Shown: positions 18,273 through 28,288, counted from the first letter of the stretch. The stretch: 64,000 nucleotides of DNA from Streptomyces ipomoeae 91-03 (GCF_000317595.1 NZ_AEJC01000638.1:1-64000); one strand, 5' to 3'. Numbers and translations are program-made. The notes: generated by a model from the sequence alone, not told the origin.

Positions 18273-19121
18273 TCATGGACCGTCCAAGAATTTCCAGAGC
18301 GCCTGGACGTCGCCCGGTTCCAAGGTGATCCCGAAGATCTCCTCGGGAGCGGAAAGCATCTCGTCCACATCGAGTTCCCGGGAGGTCGCCGGCTCTGCGG
18401 GACGTATTTCCGTGAGAGTGCTGCCGGCGAGGAGGTGCCTCACTTCGGGCTGTGTGCGCTGGAGGACCATCCGGTGGTTGAACGGCGAGCGCGGATGCGT
18501 GAGGCAGAAGTGGTTGAGGAGCTCGAAGTCCGACGGATAGCGCACGTCCGTGGTGAAGCCGTAGAGCTCCGCCGGCCCCTCCGGCCGCAGGAACCGCAGC
18601 ACGTGTTCACCGGTCGGCTCTCGCACGAGATCGAACGACCAGTCGCCGTCCAGCCGCGCGTTCTCCGCGAGCCGGATCGGCTCGTGCGGCCCGTAGGCAC
18701 CGAAACTCACGTCGTGGAGCCAGCGTTCGCCGTCGAGCTCCACGCACAGGGCCACGTGCAGGGCCGGCCCGAACTTGCTCCCGGTGCGGATCCGCGTCCT
18801 GCCGGCGAACGCCGTGAACGTGAACCCGATACGGTCCAGCACGGCCGCCATCAGCACGACCTGTTCCAGACACCAGCCGCCGCGGCCCTGCCGCACGATC
18901 TTCTCCTGGACGCTGTCCAGGTCCAGCGGCACCGTCGTGCGCCCGAGCAGCGCGTCGAGGTTGTCGAAGGCGATCGCGTCGACGTGGGCGGCGTGCAGGC
19001 CCCGCAGCGTGGAGAGGTCCGGAGCCACGTCGCCCTGGTAGCCCACGCGGGTCAGGTAGGCGTCCAGGTCGACGCCACTCCCCTGCCACATCGAATCTGT
19101 CACACGTAGCTCATCCTTCAT
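18273..19121 (-). CDS. Arylamine N-acetyltransferase
   Basis: 282-aa cytosolic acetyl-CoA-dependent acyltransferase of the NAT family. Catalytic triad seen in order: Cys in RQGRGGWCLEQVVL (about residue 72), His in GPALHVALCVELDG, and Asp in ERWLHDVSFGAYG. ATG overlaps the UbiA stop (ATGA) and its own stop overlaps the pabAB start (TGATG), so the operon is coupled on both sides. In a PABA/N-oxygenase cluster the plausible acceptor is an aryl hydroxylamine or amine. In the published benzastatin pathway an N-acetoxy leaving group feeds a P450 cyclase; this role is inferred here. Confidence 0.88.
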   Translation of the reverse strand: MKDELRVTDSMWQGSGVDLDAYLTRVGYQGDVAPDLSTLRGLHAAHVDAIAFDNLDALLGRTTVPLDLDSVQEKIVRQGRGGWCLEQVVLMAAVLDRIGFTFTAFAGRTRIRTGSKFGPALHVALCVELDGERWLHDVSFGAYGPHEPIRLAENARLDGDWSFDLVREPTGEHVLRFLRPEGPAELYGFTTDVRYPSDFELLNHFCLTHPRSPFNHRMVLQRTQPEVRHLLAGSTLTEIRPAEPATSRELDVDEMLSAPEEIFGITLEPGDVQALWKFLDGP

Positions 19122-20014
19122 GTGAACTGCCCGGCGACCACGGCCGCGAGAATGATCCAACCGAAGTAAGTGTTGGCGACAAAGGCGTCCCAGCACGATT
19201 TCGGATCATCCAGGTCCACACGTACGACCAGATAGGAGAAAAAGATTCCCGCGAGCACGACGATCAGATAGAACGCCCACCCCATCGGCGTCTGGGAACC
19301 GGCCCACAGCACGCCGCCGACGCTGAGCACGACGAAAATCGCCAGCCACGCCTTGGTGGTCTTGCCGAACAGCAGAGCGGAAGATCTGACACCGATGTTC
19401 CGGTCGTACTCCTTGTCCTGATGGGAGTAGATCGCGTCGTGAATCAGGGTCCAGAAGGCCCCGCAGGCGTACAGGCCGTACACCGCAAGCGGGTAGTCGA
19501 CGCTCCCGGTCACCGCCGTCCAGCCGATCAGCACGTAGACGCTCATCACCAACGCCAGGAACGCCGAGGGCCAGAAGAAGAAGCGCTTCATATAGGGGTA
19601 CGCGACGATCAACGGGAACGAGGCCCCGACGACCAGGGCTGTCTCCACGTTCGCCACCGCCAGGACCAGCAGTGCGACCACGGCCTGGGCGGCGGCGAAC
19701 AGGAGTGCGTTCCCGACACTGATCGTCCCCGACGCGACAGGACGCGACGCGGTGCGGGCGACTCGGGCGTCGACGTCCCTGTCGACCACATCGTTGACCG
19801 CGCAGGCCGCGCCGCGCACCAGCACCGCGGCGACAGCGAGAACCACCACCGCCAGCAGGTCCGGTCGTTGCCCGGAGGCGAGGACGGCAGCCAACAGCCC
19901 TGGAAGCAGGTAAAGCACGTACCCCGTAGGCCTGTCCAGTCGCATCAACAGGAGATATGCGCGGACTGAATCCGGGCTCTTCGTGACTACGCCTGTAGAT
20001 ATCTTGTGCAGCAT
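19118..20014 (-). CDS. UbiA-family aromatic prenyltransferase
   Basis: 298-aa integral membrane enzyme with about eight to nine helices. It transfers a polyprenyl group from an allylic diphosphate to an aromatic acid. First Asp-rich motif NDVVDRDVDARV near residue 84; second motif DAIYSHQDKEYDR near 210; RPVASGTIS is the family loop. Homologous to 4-hydroxybenzoate polyprenyltransferases. With PABA supply genes adjacent, p-aminobenzoate or an N-substituted form is the likely acceptor. Start at 20014; it begins 10 bp after the P450 gene. Confidence 0.9.
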   Translation of the reverse strand: MLHKISTGVVTKSPDSVRAYLLLMRLDRPTGYVLYLLPGLLAAVLASGQRPDLLAVVVLAVAAVLVRGAACAVNDVVDRDVDARVARTASRPVASGTISVGNALLFAAAQAVVALLVLAVANVETALVVGASFPLIVAYPYMKRFFFWPSAFLALVMSVYVLIGWTAVTGSVDYPLAVYGLYACGAFWTLIHDAIYSHQDKEYDRNIGVRSSALLFGKTTKAWLAIFVVLSVGGVLWAGSQTPMGWAFYLIVVLAGIFFSYLVVRVDLDDPKSCWDAFVANTYFGWIILAAVVAGQFT

Positions 20015-20024
20015 CAGGATCCAA

Positions 20025-21197
20025 TCACCATGTCACCGGAAGTTGGATCAACCCGCCGATCAACGTGTCGTGGCGCAGCCTCAGCTCCTCTACACCGACA
20101 GCCAGACGCATGGTCGGGAATCGTGCGACGAGCTGGGTGAGCACCACCTGCAGCTGCATCCGGGCCAGCATCGCGCCGACGCAGTAGTGCGCACCGTGCC
20201 CGAACATGAGGCTGCCCGTGGTGTCGCGAGTGACATCGACCCGGCCGGGGTCGGCGAAGACCGTCTCGTCGTGGTTGGCCGCGATGATGTTCAGCAGCAC
20301 GAAGTCGCCGGTCCGGATGGTGACCCCGTCGATCTCGAAGTCCGTCAGCGCATAACGGGGCATGCCGCCGTTGTGCGGGTTCGGCATCGACATCCGCAGG
20401 GTTTCCTCAACCGCTCCGGGGATGAGACTCGGGTCGTGCAGCAACGCCTGCCACTGCTCGGGGTTGGCCAACAACAGCAACACACAGGTGCCGATCCGGG
20501 CCACCGTGGTCTCATAACCACCGAACAGCAACAACGCCGTCAGCCCGATGACCTCGTTGTCGTTGATCCCCTCGGTCGCGCAGATCCTGGAGATCACGTC
20601 ATCGCCCGGATTTTGCCGTTTATCAGCGACAAGTTGCCTGCAATAGCCGAACAACTCGCCCAGCCCCTGCTTGGACCTGACCGGGTCCCCGACGTTGGCG
20701 GCGTCCTGGGTCCAGCTGCCGAACCGGTCCTTGTCCTCCTGGGGCACGCCCAACCACTCGCACATCACCTGAATCGGCAGCGACAGCGCCAACGCCTGGC
20801 GCAGGTCCACCGGTGGCTTCTGCCCGGCCAATCCGTCCAGGAGTTGCCCGGTCAGTTTTTCGACGTAGGGCCGCAGCGCCAGCATCCGCTCGGGTGAGAA
20901 GTGCGGCTCCAGCAGCGCACGCAACCGAGCATGGTCGGTTGCGAAGCCGCCCAGCAGGCCGGCGAGAAGCGCCGACCCTCTGTCCTTCGCCGCGGCCTCC
21001 GGATCGGGATTCGAGCGGCCGAGCCGGTCATCGTCGAGCAACTGCCTCACCCAGGCATGACCGGTGACCAGCCACGCCTCGTCGCCCTCGGCAGTACGAA
21101 CCCGATGGACCGCGCCCTGGGATTGGAGCGTGCGCAGCCCTGGCGCGAGTTGCAGCACATTCGTCTGCTCGAAAGGCAATTGAGCTGGGGTACTCAC
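20025..21197 (-). CDS. Cytochrome P450
   Basis: 390-aa soluble bacterial P450. Haem-binding loop FGHGAHYCVGAMLARMQ (Cys ligand near residue 340), ExxR in EETLRM, I-helix LLLFGGYETTVARIG, and PRYALTDFEIDGVTI before the K helix end. GTG start overlaps the preceding stop (GTGA). The position between UbiA and the prenyl synthase suggests it acts on the prenylated arylamine. In benzastatin biosynthesis a P450 (BezE) cyclises the prenyl chain by nitrene-type chemistry. The I-helix has Gly-Gly-Tyr-Glu-Thr-Thr with Tyr in the variable position. Confidence 0.9.
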   Translation of the reverse strand: MSTPAQLPFEQTNVLQLAPGLRTLQSQGAVHRVRTAEGDEAWLVTGHAWVRQLLDDDRLGRSNPDPEAAAKDRGSALLAGLLGGFATDHARLRALLEPHFSPERMLALRPYVEKLTGQLLDGLAGQKPPVDLRQALALSLPIQVMCEWLGVPQEDKDRFGSWTQDAANVGDPVRSKQGLGELFGYCRQLVADKRQNPGDDVISRICATEGINDNEVIGLTALLLFGGYETTVARIGTCVLLLLANPEQWQALLHDPSLIPGAVEETLRMSMPNPHNGGMPRYALTDFEIDGVTIRTGDFVLLNIIAANHDETVFADPGRVDVTRDTTGSLMFGHGAHYCVGAMLARMQLQVVLTQLVARFPTMRLAVGVEELRLRHDTLIGGLIQLPVTW

Positions 21198-21457
21198 TGA
21201 CGGCCTCCGCCGGAATCGAGGTTCGGACCACCTTGTCGAAGACGATCACGACGTACTGGCGCTCGTCGCCCCGGTGTCCGTCGCGGAACGAGGAAGGCAG
21301 ACCTGCCGGCCAACCCCCATGCGGTGGGCGGAAAGTCGCCCAGCGGCAGGTTGATCGGGTCCTGGGTCCTGGTCACGTAGTGGGCCTGCTCCCAGCGCTC
21401 GAACTCGCCGCGGATGACGGGCGGGGCCGGGTGGTCGTGGGTGCTAGCCATGATCAT
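21194..21457 (-). CDS. Small protein of unknown function, possibly frameshifted
   Basis: 87-aa ORF coupled to the P450 by GTGA overlap, with GGAG before ATG 21457. Residues 1-55 (e.g. RGEFERWEQAHYVTRTQDP, NLPLGDFPPTAWGLAGRSAF) look like real protein; the remainder is Arg/Gly-rich. A +1 shift near 21290 gives FRDGHRGDERQYVVIVFDKV and then VRTSIPAEAVSEY, which reads more naturally. The true gene may therefore be broken like its neighbours. I do not recognise the family. Confidence 0.45.
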   Translation of the reverse strand: MIMASTHDHPAPPVIRGEFERWEQAHYVTRTQDPINLPLGDFPPTAWGLAGRSAFLVPRRTPGRRAPVRRDRLRQGGPNLDSGGGRQ

Positions 21458-21496
21458 GTACTCCGATCCGGATGCCGCCCCTGTCGGGAGTACGGG

Positions 21497-22533
21497 TCAT
21501 GCCGTGCGATTGACGATGCGGTCGAACAGCGCGGTCAGTTCGGTGGACGCGGCCGGGGACAGCTCGGCTCGTCCGAGGTGCTCCAGAGCCGAGTCCAGAT
21601 GGCTGCGGGACAGCTGCTCGGCCGTGTGCCGGCTGCCGGATTCCTCGACGAGGTCGGCCATCTCCTGCAGGTGCGCTGCCGTGGTGCCGTCGGCGTGCCA
21701 CAGCCGACGCAGTCGTTCGCCGGCCGGGCTGTCGGTGGACAAGGCCGCCAGCACCGGAAAAGTCGGGTTGCGCCGCAGGATGTCGCTCCGGACGGGCTTG
21801 CCGGTCACTGTGGGGTCGCCCCAGATGTCCTCGACGTCGTTGAAGATCTGAAAAGCGAGGCCCAGATGCCTGCCCGCGCTGCGCAGGGCAGCCAGGACGT
21901 GCTCCGGTTTGCCCGCCCGCAGTGCGGGCGTCACCAGTGCGCACTCCAGCAGCGCGGACGTTTTCTCCTCCACGATTCGGTCGTACTCCGCGATGCCGGT
22001 GCCCGAACCCAGCCGGACGGTGAGCTCGCGAGCCTGCCCGCGAGAACCAGACCGAGGGCTTCGGCGAACACGCTGGAGATCTCCGCACGGCCGGGGCCGG
22101 GGTCGTCGACGACCATCTGCAGCCCGAGAGCCTGCAACGCGTCCCCGGCCAGGATGGCCAGACTGGCGCCGAACACCTTCCACGCGGCTGGGCGCCCGCG
22201 ACGCAGCTCGTCCGCGTCGATGATGTCGTCGTGGATCAGGGTCGAGTTGTGCAGCAACTCCAGTGCTGCCGCCTGGCACCGCACGTCCTCCGGCCGCAGG
22301 CCGACTCCATCAGCCGCCGCCATCATGAGGGCGGCGCGGGTCAGCTTGCCGCCCTCTGCGCTGCTGGGGTCACCGTGTTCGTCGGTGAAGCCGAGGTGGT
22401 AAGAGCAGATCCGGGCCAGGGTCGGCTCCAGCACGGAAACCTACTGCCGCATAACGGGCAATACCGTGGACCGCACCATCCCCGGCGACAGGAGGGCTTG
22501 GAGCCCGGTCGACGAGGTGTCGAGTGCGCTCAT
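21497..22533 (-). pseudogene. Polyprenyl diphosphate synthase with two frameshifts
   Basis: Isoprenyl chain-elongation enzyme (GPP/FPP/GGPP synthase type). Three frames must be joined: MSALDTSSTGLQALLSPGMV from ATG 22533 (GGAGGA upstream) to a TAG near 22444; then SVLEPTLARICSYHLGFTDE with the first Asp-rich motif LIHDDIIDAD; then, after a second shift near 22038, QARELTVRLGSGTG with the second motif FQIFNDVEDIWGD. Its DDxxD is altered to NDxxD. Both shifts could be sequencing slips in GC-rich runs; as given, no full product is made. Chain length cannot be read reliably. Confidence 0.8.
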
Positions 22534-23119
22534 CGGGATTCTCCTCCGGTCGCACGCCTTCCCGATTTCTGGTCAGGCCTACGCACATAGTGTTCACGAA
22601 TTGAATCACTGAAAACGCATCACTGCGTTGGATATGTTGCGTACATATCTTCTCAGCCCTTGACTTACTTCGCCGTACGGTGAGACCTCAGCGAACCGTC
22701 GATGACGAGGGCTTGCGCAAAGCCCATGATCACCCGACATCATCGCAGGTCAACACGTAGGTAACTCCCGATCTACGCGCAATCTGAATCCGGAGTGATG
22801 CCTGGGAATTTGCGTGGCAGTTCCGACCACTATCCTGAACGGCCTCTCCTGTCGTGTCAACGACGGGGCGCGAGCATCTTCGACTTTAGGAAAAACCCCA
22901 AAGAAGACGGCGTAAGGCCTGGATTAGACTACCCTGCGGATTGGTAGCCGCTGTGCGGCACCAAGGCCGTATTCGAGTCCGGCCACTAAGCCGGCACCCA
23001 ACGGCAGACAAGACTTCCCGAGAAGGACTCGGTTTCTACCGACCGGCGTGGATGCCCTGTTCGGCAACGCGAAGCCAGGCGTTCCGACGCGGACGTCATG
23101 GCACGGAACGGAGTGGAAT
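22534..23119. other. Intergenic region upstream of the minus-strand biosynthetic operon
   Basis: About 590 bp without a credible gene. It should contain the promoter of the prenyl synthase operon and, before the IS insertion, that of the divergent ispH-dxs-ispG unit. A less GC-rich stretch occurs around 22600-22670. No convincing operator or terminator palindrome was identified. Confidence 0.5.
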
Positions 23120-23992
23120 GAGGGTTTTCAGGGTGGCCCCCGAATGAGTGACAGCGGGACCGGAGGCAACGGACAGGGCTCCCATGCCGTTGAGAGAGGT
23201 GTCTAGGTCTCAACTCTCCAGCTCAGGAGCCCTGTTGGTCCCATATCCTGCCGCACTCGACCTGCCGCACGCACTCGTGGAGTGGGTGACGATGCTGATC
23301 GTCACCCACGAGGGTGACCGACGCTGCAAACTCCGGCCGTCCGAGCGTGCGGTGATCGCTCTGGCATACCTGCGCCGACACGACCCCCTGGCGCAACTGG
23401 CCGCAGGTTTCCGTATTTCCGTCGGCACCGCCCACGCGTACGTCACCGCCGTCGTCGAGTACCTCGCGGACAAGGCGCCGGGCCTGCTGAAGGTCCTGCG
23501 CGAGGCAGACTCCGACTACGTTCTCGTGGACGGCACGCTCGCCGAGTGCGACCGGGTCGGCGACGGACGCGCGGACTACTCGACCAAGCGCAAGCGACAC
23601 GGTGTGAACGTGCAGGTCGTCACGGACCCGGACGGCCGGACGCTGTGGCTCTCGCCTGCCCTGCCCGGACGCACACACGACCTGACCGCCGCCCGCACAC
23701 ACAAGATCATCAGGATCTGTGAGCGCCAGGGCGTCCCCGTCCTTGCCGACACGGCCTACATCGGCGCGGGCGAGTGGGTCACCACCCCCAAGCGCCGGCC
23801 GCCCCATGGCGAACTCACCACAACCGAGCAGACGGTCAACCGGGCCCTGGCCGCCACTCGCGCACCCGTCGAACGAGGCATCACCCGCCTGAAGTGCTGG
23901 CGAATCTTCCGTCACGCCCGGTGCAGCCCGAACCGCATGACGTCAATCGCCAAGGCCGTCCTCACCCTGGAGCGGCACCACTGAAAAGGCTC
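23120..23992 (+). mobile_element. IS5-family insertion sequence beside truncated ispH
   Basis: GAGGGTTTTCAGGG at 23120 and the inverse CTGAAAAGGCTC ending at 23992 are imperfect terminal repeats. The length is about 873 bp with one transposase. It lies directly before an ispH gene lacking most of its 5' third. Exact ends and target duplication are uncertain. Confidence 0.7.
23148..23984 (+). CDS. IS5-family transposase (DDE_Tnp_4 type)
   Basis: 278-aa transposase with an N-terminal helix-turn-helix ([20 protein letters not shown]) and a DDE domain. First Asp in [14 protein letters not shown], second in [15 protein letters not shown], Glu in [17 protein letters not shown]. The reading frame is complete; ATG at 23184 is an alternative start. 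It is the intact relative of the broken copy at 9990-10787. Confidence 0.9.
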   Translation: MTAGPEATDRAPMPLREVSRSQLSSSGALLVPYPAALDLPHALVEWVTMLIVTHEGDRRCKLRPSERAVIALAYLRRHDPLAQLAAGFRISVGTAHAYVTAVVEYLADKAPGLLKVLREADSDYVLVDGTLAECDRVGDGRADYSTKRKRHGVNVQVVTDPDGRTLWLSPALPGRTHDLTAARTHKIIRICERQGVPVLADTAYIGAGEWVTTPKRRPPHGELTTTEQTVNRALAATRAPVERGITRLKCWRIFRHARCSPNRMTSIAKAVLTLERHH

Positions 23993-24002
23993 AATGAGTG
24001 GC

Positions 24003-24798
24003 GGTAAGCAGGTCCTGTCGGCCGAGCCGCGGAGTTTGTGCGCCGGGCGATAGCCTCGTCGACCTCGCACCGGAACAGCACGGCGTCTCCCCGCAGGTGC
24101 GGCAGAACGCGGACGCACGCGGGCCGGACGTGCTCGACGCGACCTGCCCCTGGCGGCCGAGGTGCACCAGGAGGCCCGCCGATTCGCCCGCGACGGGCGG
24201 ACGTTGCCGCTGGTCGGGCACGCGGACCACGAGGAGGTCGAGGGCACCCGCGGGCACGCTCCCGACCAGACGGTCATCGTCGAGACGGTTGCCGACGCGG
24301 AGGCACTGGACCTTCCCCCCCGACGCACCGGTCGCCTACCTCACCCAGACCACGCTCTCGGTGGACGAGACCAGGGACATCATCGCCGTGCTCCAGCGCA
24401 GGTTCACCGACCTGCGCGGGCCCGCCACCGACGACATCTGTTACGCCAGCCAGAACCGCCAGGACGGCATCAGGGCCATCATGGACCGGTGCGACCTGGT
24501 GCTGGTGGTCGGTTCGACCAACTCCAGCAACTCGATCCGGATGGTCGAGGTGGCGCGCAGGCTCGGCGGCAGGGCCGAACTGGTGCCGGACGTGACCCAC
24601 TTCGACCCCACGTGGTTGGCCGGCGTGAGCACGGTCGGCGTGAGCGCCGGGGCGAGCGCGCCGGAGATCCTCGTCGACCAGCTGCTCGACCGGCTCGCCG
24701 AACTGGGTTACGCGGACACGTCCGTGGAACGGGTGGCGACCGAGGACATCGTGTTCTCCCCGCCCACGCGGCTGACCGGAGTGGCGGACGTGCCGTGA
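24003..24798 (+). pseudogene. ispH: IspH (HMBPP reductase), truncated and frameshifted
   Basis: Last MEP-pathway enzyme, a 4Fe-4S reductase making IPP and DMAPP. Residual N-terminus KQVLSAEPRSLCAG (first cluster Cys) runs straight into HGVSPQVRQNADARG, so about 70 residues are missing. The frame then shifts after DATCP near 24150 (AAEVHQEARRFARDG in another frame) and again in a C run near 24310. From 24330 the rest is intact: LTQTTLSVDET, DDICYASQNRQDG (third Cys), VVGSTNSSNSIRMVEV. It sits immediately right of an IS. An intact housekeeping ispH elsewhere is expected. Confidence 0.85.
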
Positions 24799-25060
24799 CC
24801 GATCGAGATCGGGCGACCCCTGTCGCTGATGGCGCCGGCGAGGACTCTGTCGGCAAGAGCGCGTCGGCGGTGAGCCGCGTCGGCCGTCGTTCCGACCTGT
24901 CCGGCCAGCCGCGGCCACCACATGCCATGAGGGTCCTTCCAGGCGTCAGCCGGCGTACGAGGCCGTCGGCCGAACCGGCATCGCGCCGAGCAGTCGGCCC
25001 GAACTGACCGAGAGAGCGGCCTCGGCCGCCCACCACACCCGGTGAGGAGCACTGTTCGAC

Positions 25061-26884
25061 ATGGCGCTGCTGGAAACCGTGCGCGACCCGGCGCGGCTGC
25101 GTGAGCTGACCGCCGGGGAGCTCCGCGACCTCGCCGGGGAGATCCGCGCGTTCCTGATCGAGCGGGTCTCCGCGACCGGGGGACACCTCGGGCCCAACCT
25201 GGGTGTGGTCGAGCTGACCATCGCGTTGCACACGGTGTTCGAGTCCCCGCGGGACCGGTTGCTGTGGGACACCGGGCACCAGTCCTACGTGCACAAGATC
25301 CTCACGGGCCGCCAGGCCGGGTTCGACCGGCTGCGCAAGTCGGGCGGGGTCTCCGGCTACCCGAGCCGGGAGGAGTCCGAGCACGACCTGGTGGAGAACT
25401 CGCACGCGTCCACCGCGCTGTCCTATGCGGACGGGCTGGCCAGGGCGGACGCCCACCTCGGCCGACGCGACCGGGCGACCGTCGCGATCATCGGCGACGG
25501 CGCGATGACCGGCGGCATGGCCTGGGAGGCGCTCAACAACATCGCGGGCGGGCCGGAGCGGCCGCTCGTCATCGTGCTCAACGACAATCAACGCTCCTAC
25601 GCGCCGACCGTAGGCGGGCTGGCCGAGCACCTGGCCGACCTGCGCGCCGGGCGCGGGCCGGGCGTGTTCGAACAACTCGGGCTCGGTTACCTCGGCCCCG
25701 TCGACGGTCACGACCTCTCCGCCGTCCAGGACTCCCTGCGCCACGCGGTCGCACTGGGCGGGCCGGTGGTGGTGCATGTGATCACCGCCAAGGGCAAGGG
25801 ATACCGGCACACCGAGATCAACGACCTCGACCTCGGCCACGCCGTCAAACCGATGGACCCGCGCACCGGGCAGGCGCTGAAGGCGTCGCCCCCGTCGTTC
25901 ACGTCGGTGTTCGGCGAGAAGCTGGTCGAACTGGCCGAGCAGCGCGACGACCTCGTGGCGATCACGGCCGCGATGACCGAGCCGACCGGGCTCCTGCCGC
26001 TGCAGCGCAGATTTCCGCACCGGGTGATCGACGTCGGCATCGCCGAGCAGCACGCGGTCACGATGGCCGCCGGGTTGTCCATGGGCGGCGTGCACCCGGT
26101 GGTGGCCATCTACTCCACGTTCGTCAACCGCGCGCTCGACCAACTGCTCATGGACGTCGCGCTGCACCGCCGCCCGGTGACGTTCGTCCTCGACCGGTCC
26201 GGGGTGACCGGCGACGACGGGCCGAGCCACAACGGCATGTGGGACCTGTCGGTGCTGCAGGTGGTGCCGGGGCTGCGGATCGCGGCGCCGAGGGACGGCA
26301 CCCGGCTGGCCGAACTGCTGGCTGAGGCGGTGGCATGGCATGAAGGCCCGACACTGCTGCGGTTCCCCAAAGGCCCCGCCGGTGAGGACTTGCCCGCCAC
26401 CGCCACGTTCAACGGGATTGACGTGCTGCGCCGTTCCGGCCGGCTGGACGTGCTGATCATCGCGGTAGGTGCGCTGGCCGGGCTCGCGCTCACCGTCGCC
26501 GACGGTGTGCGGGCACAGGGCATCGGGGTGACGGTGGTGGACCCGAGGTGGGTCACCCCGGTCAACCCCGCGTTGGCCGACCTGGCCCGCCGCCACCGGC
26601 TCGCGATCACGGTCGAGGACAACAGTCGCGCGGGTGGTGTCGGTTCCGCGATCGCGCAGGCTCTGCGGGACGCCGACGTGCACACCCCGCTGCGCGAGTT
26701 CGGCATCCCGAGGCGGTTCCTCAGCCACGGCTCCAGGGCCGAGGTGCTCGCCGCCTGCGGTCTGACCGCGCAGAACATCACCAGGGTCGTGGTGGAGCCG
26801 CTGACCGGCCTCGACGCCGCACCGGCGCCGGCAGGCATCGACGACCCCGGCACCTGGCCGGTTCACTCAGGGGAGGAACATTGA
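25061..26884 (+). CDS. dxs: 1-deoxy-D-xylulose-5-phosphate synthase
   Basis: TPP enzyme joining pyruvate and glyceraldehyde 3-phosphate, the first MEP step; 607 aa, near family length. TPP motif [17 protein letters not shown] around residue 146, [20 protein letters not shown] near the N-terminus, catalytic [14 protein letters not shown] around 330, and [18 protein letters not shown] in the pyrimidine-binding domain. GGTGAGGAG lies upstream of ATG 25061. Its stop overlaps the ispG TTG start. As a cluster copy it would raise isoprenoid precursor supply. Confidence 0.95.
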   Translation: MALLETVRDPARLRELTAGELRDLAGEIRAFLIERVSATGGHLGPNLGVVELTIALHTVFESPRDRLLWDTGHQSYVHKILTGRQAGFDRLRKSGGVSGYPSREESEHDLVENSHASTALSYADGLARADAHLGRRDRATVAIIGDGAMTGGMAWEALNNIAGGPERPLVIVLNDNQRSYAPTVGGLAEHLADLRAGRGPGVFEQLGLGYLGPVDGHDLSAVQDSLRHAVALGGPVVVHVITAKGKGYRHTEINDLDLGHAVKPMDPRTGQALKASPPSFTSVFGEKLVELAEQRDDLVAITAAMTEPTGLLPLQRRFPHRVIDVGIAEQHAVTMAAGLSMGGVHPVVAIYSTFVNRALDQLLMDVALHRRPVTFVLDRSGVTGDDGPSHNGMWDLSVLQVVPGLRIAAPRDGTRLAELLAEAVAWHEGPTLLRFPKGPAGEDLPATATFNGIDVLRRSGRLDVLIIAVGALAGLALTVADGVRAQGIGVTVVDPRWVTPVNPALADLARRHRLAITVEDNSRAGGVGSAIAQALRDADVHTPLREFGIPRRFLSHGSRAEVLAACGLTAQNITRVVVEPLTGLDAAPAPAGIDDPGTWPVHSGEEH

Positions 26885-28023
26885 CGACCGTCGATTTGGG
26901 AATGCCCTTGCCGCGCAAGGACGAGGTCCCGCTCTCGGTGGCCACGCGGCGGACCTCCCGCCAGATCATGGTGGGCACGGTGCCGGTCGGCGGCGACGCG
27001 CCGGTGTCGGTGCAGTCGATGACCACCACGTGCACCGCTGACATCGACGCCACGCTGCAGCAGATCGCCGAGCTCACCGCGGCGGGCTGCGAGATCGTGC
27101 GGGTCGCCGTGCCGTCGGCGGACGACGCGGCGGCGCTGCCGGCGATCGCCCGCAAGTCGGGCATCCCGGTGATCGCCGACATCCACTTCCAGCCGAAGTA
27201 CGTGTTCGCCGCGATCGACGCCGGCTGCGCCGCAGTAAGGGTCAATCCCGGCAACATCCGCCAGTTCGACGACCAGGTCGGCGCGATCGCCCGTGCGGCC
27301 AAGGACGCGGGCATCCCGATCCGGATCGGCGTGAACGCCGGGTCGCTGGACAAGCGGTTGCTGCACAAGCACGGCGGCGTCACCCCGGAGGCGCTGGTGG
27401 AGTCGGCGTTGTGGGAGTGCTCGTTGTTCGAGGAGCACGGCTACACCGACCTGAAGATCTCGGTGAAGCACCACGACCCGGTGGTGATGATCGAGGCGTA
27501 CCGCAAGCTCGCCGGCCGGTGCGACTACCCGCTGCATCTCGGCGTGACTGAGGCAGGCCCCCGGTTTCAGGGCACTGTCAAGTCCGCGGTCGCGTTCGGC
27601 GCGCTGCTCGCGGAGGGCATCGGCGACACCATCCGCGTCTCGCTCTCCGCACCACCGGTCGAGGAGGTCAAGGTCGGCGTGCAGATCCTGGAGTCGCTTG
27701 GGTTGCGGCCCCGGGGACTGGACATCGTGTCGTGCCCGTCCTGCGGCCGGGCCCAGGTCGATGTGCACACCCTCGCCGAGCGGGTCACCGCGGCACTCGA
27801 GGGGTTCCCGGTGCCGTTGCGGGTGGCGGTGATGGGCTGTGTCGTCAACGGGCCTGGCGAGGCGCGCGAGGCCGACATCGGTGTCGCCGCCGGCAACGGC
27901 AAGGGCCAGATCTTCGTCAAGGGCGAGGTGATCCGCACGGTCCCCGAGTCACAGATCGTGGAGACCCTCCTGGCCGAGGCCGTGCGCATCGCCGAGGAGA
28001 TGGGCGTGGACGTCGAGGCGTGA
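26881..28023 (+). CDS. ispG: 4-hydroxy-3-methylbut-2-en-1-yl diphosphate synthase
   Basis: 380-aa 4Fe-4S enzyme converting MEcPP to HMBPP. Seen: [17 protein letters not shown] at the N-terminus, TIM-barrel strands with [10 protein letters not shown] and VNPGNI, and the cluster-binding half with [11 protein letters not shown] (two Cys) and [16 protein letters not shown] (third Cys and Glu). TTG start is used because TTGA overlaps the dxs stop, implying coupled translation. It continues the local MEP set together with dxs and the broken ispH. Confidence 0.95.
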   Translation: MTTVDLGMPLPRKDEVPLSVATRRTSRQIMVGTVPVGGDAPVSVQSMTTTCTADIDATLQQIAELTAAGCEIVRVAVPSADDAAALPAIARKSGIPVIADIHFQPKYVFAAIDAGCAAVRVNPGNIRQFDDQVGAIARAAKDAGIPIRIGVNAGSLDKRLLHKHGGVTPEALVESALWECSLFEEHGYTDLKISVKHHDPVVMIEAYRKLAGRCDYPLHLGVTEAGPRFQGTVKSAVAFGALLAEGIGDTIRVSLSAPPVEEVKVGVQILESLGLRPRGLDIVSCPSCGRAQVDVHTLAERVTAALEGFPVPLRVAVMGCVVNGPGEAREADIGVAAGNGKGQIFVKGEVIRTVPESQIVETLLAEAVRIAEEMGVDVEA

Positions 28024-28063
28024 CCGGCCGCAGCCGGTCCGACGACGAGAGAAGAGGTCTTCC

Positions 28064-28231
28064 ATGACGAACCCGACGAGCTTCACGGGGAACGGAACCC
28101 GTCTGCCTCCACCGGAACTTGACCTGTCCCCACCACCGCCCGCTGACCCACGCCGCACTCGTGGCCGGTCAGCGCCTGGCCTCCGGCCTGACCAGAAGGA
28201 GCGAGATAAAGTAAACGCCCAGGAAACATGA
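28064..28231 (+). CDS. Small Pro-rich hypothetical ORF, possibly a gene remnant
   Basis: 55 aa, starting 40 bp after ispG with AGAAGAGG upstream of the ATG. The centre is Pro-rich (RLPPPELDLSPPPPADP) and the tail charged. No domain is recognised. It may be the start of a lost third gene of the dxs-ispG unit. Confidence 0.35.
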   Translation: MTNPTSFTGNGTRLPPPELDLSPPPPADPRRTRGRSAPGLRPDQKERDKVNAQET

Positions 28232-28288
28232 CACAAAACGCAGTTCACGCATGAACGTACGGATTACGATCTCGCGAACCACCGAGCG

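Larger units (their letters stand above)
14754..18273 (-). pseudogene. pabAB: Aminodeoxychorismate synthase PabAB, split by an IS701-type insertion
   Basis: Fused glutamine amidotransferase and chorismate-binding enzyme. The start codon and first ten codons (MRTLLLDNYD) are at 18273-18247. The IS occupies 16834-18246, and the gene resumes at 16833 with SYTFNLYQLI. Deleting the IS and one ATAG copy restores the frame. PabA motifs: VSPGPGRPQNPRDVG, GVCFGHQ (nucleophile Cys), VQFHPES. PabB motifs: SSPERFLRIERD and KPIKGTAPRD, whose Lys distinguishes aminodeoxychorismate from anthranilate synthases, then GGSMTGAPK. ATG overlaps the NAT stop (TGATG). The body could only be expressed from an internal or IS-provided start, lacking the first beta strand. 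Confidence 0.88.
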
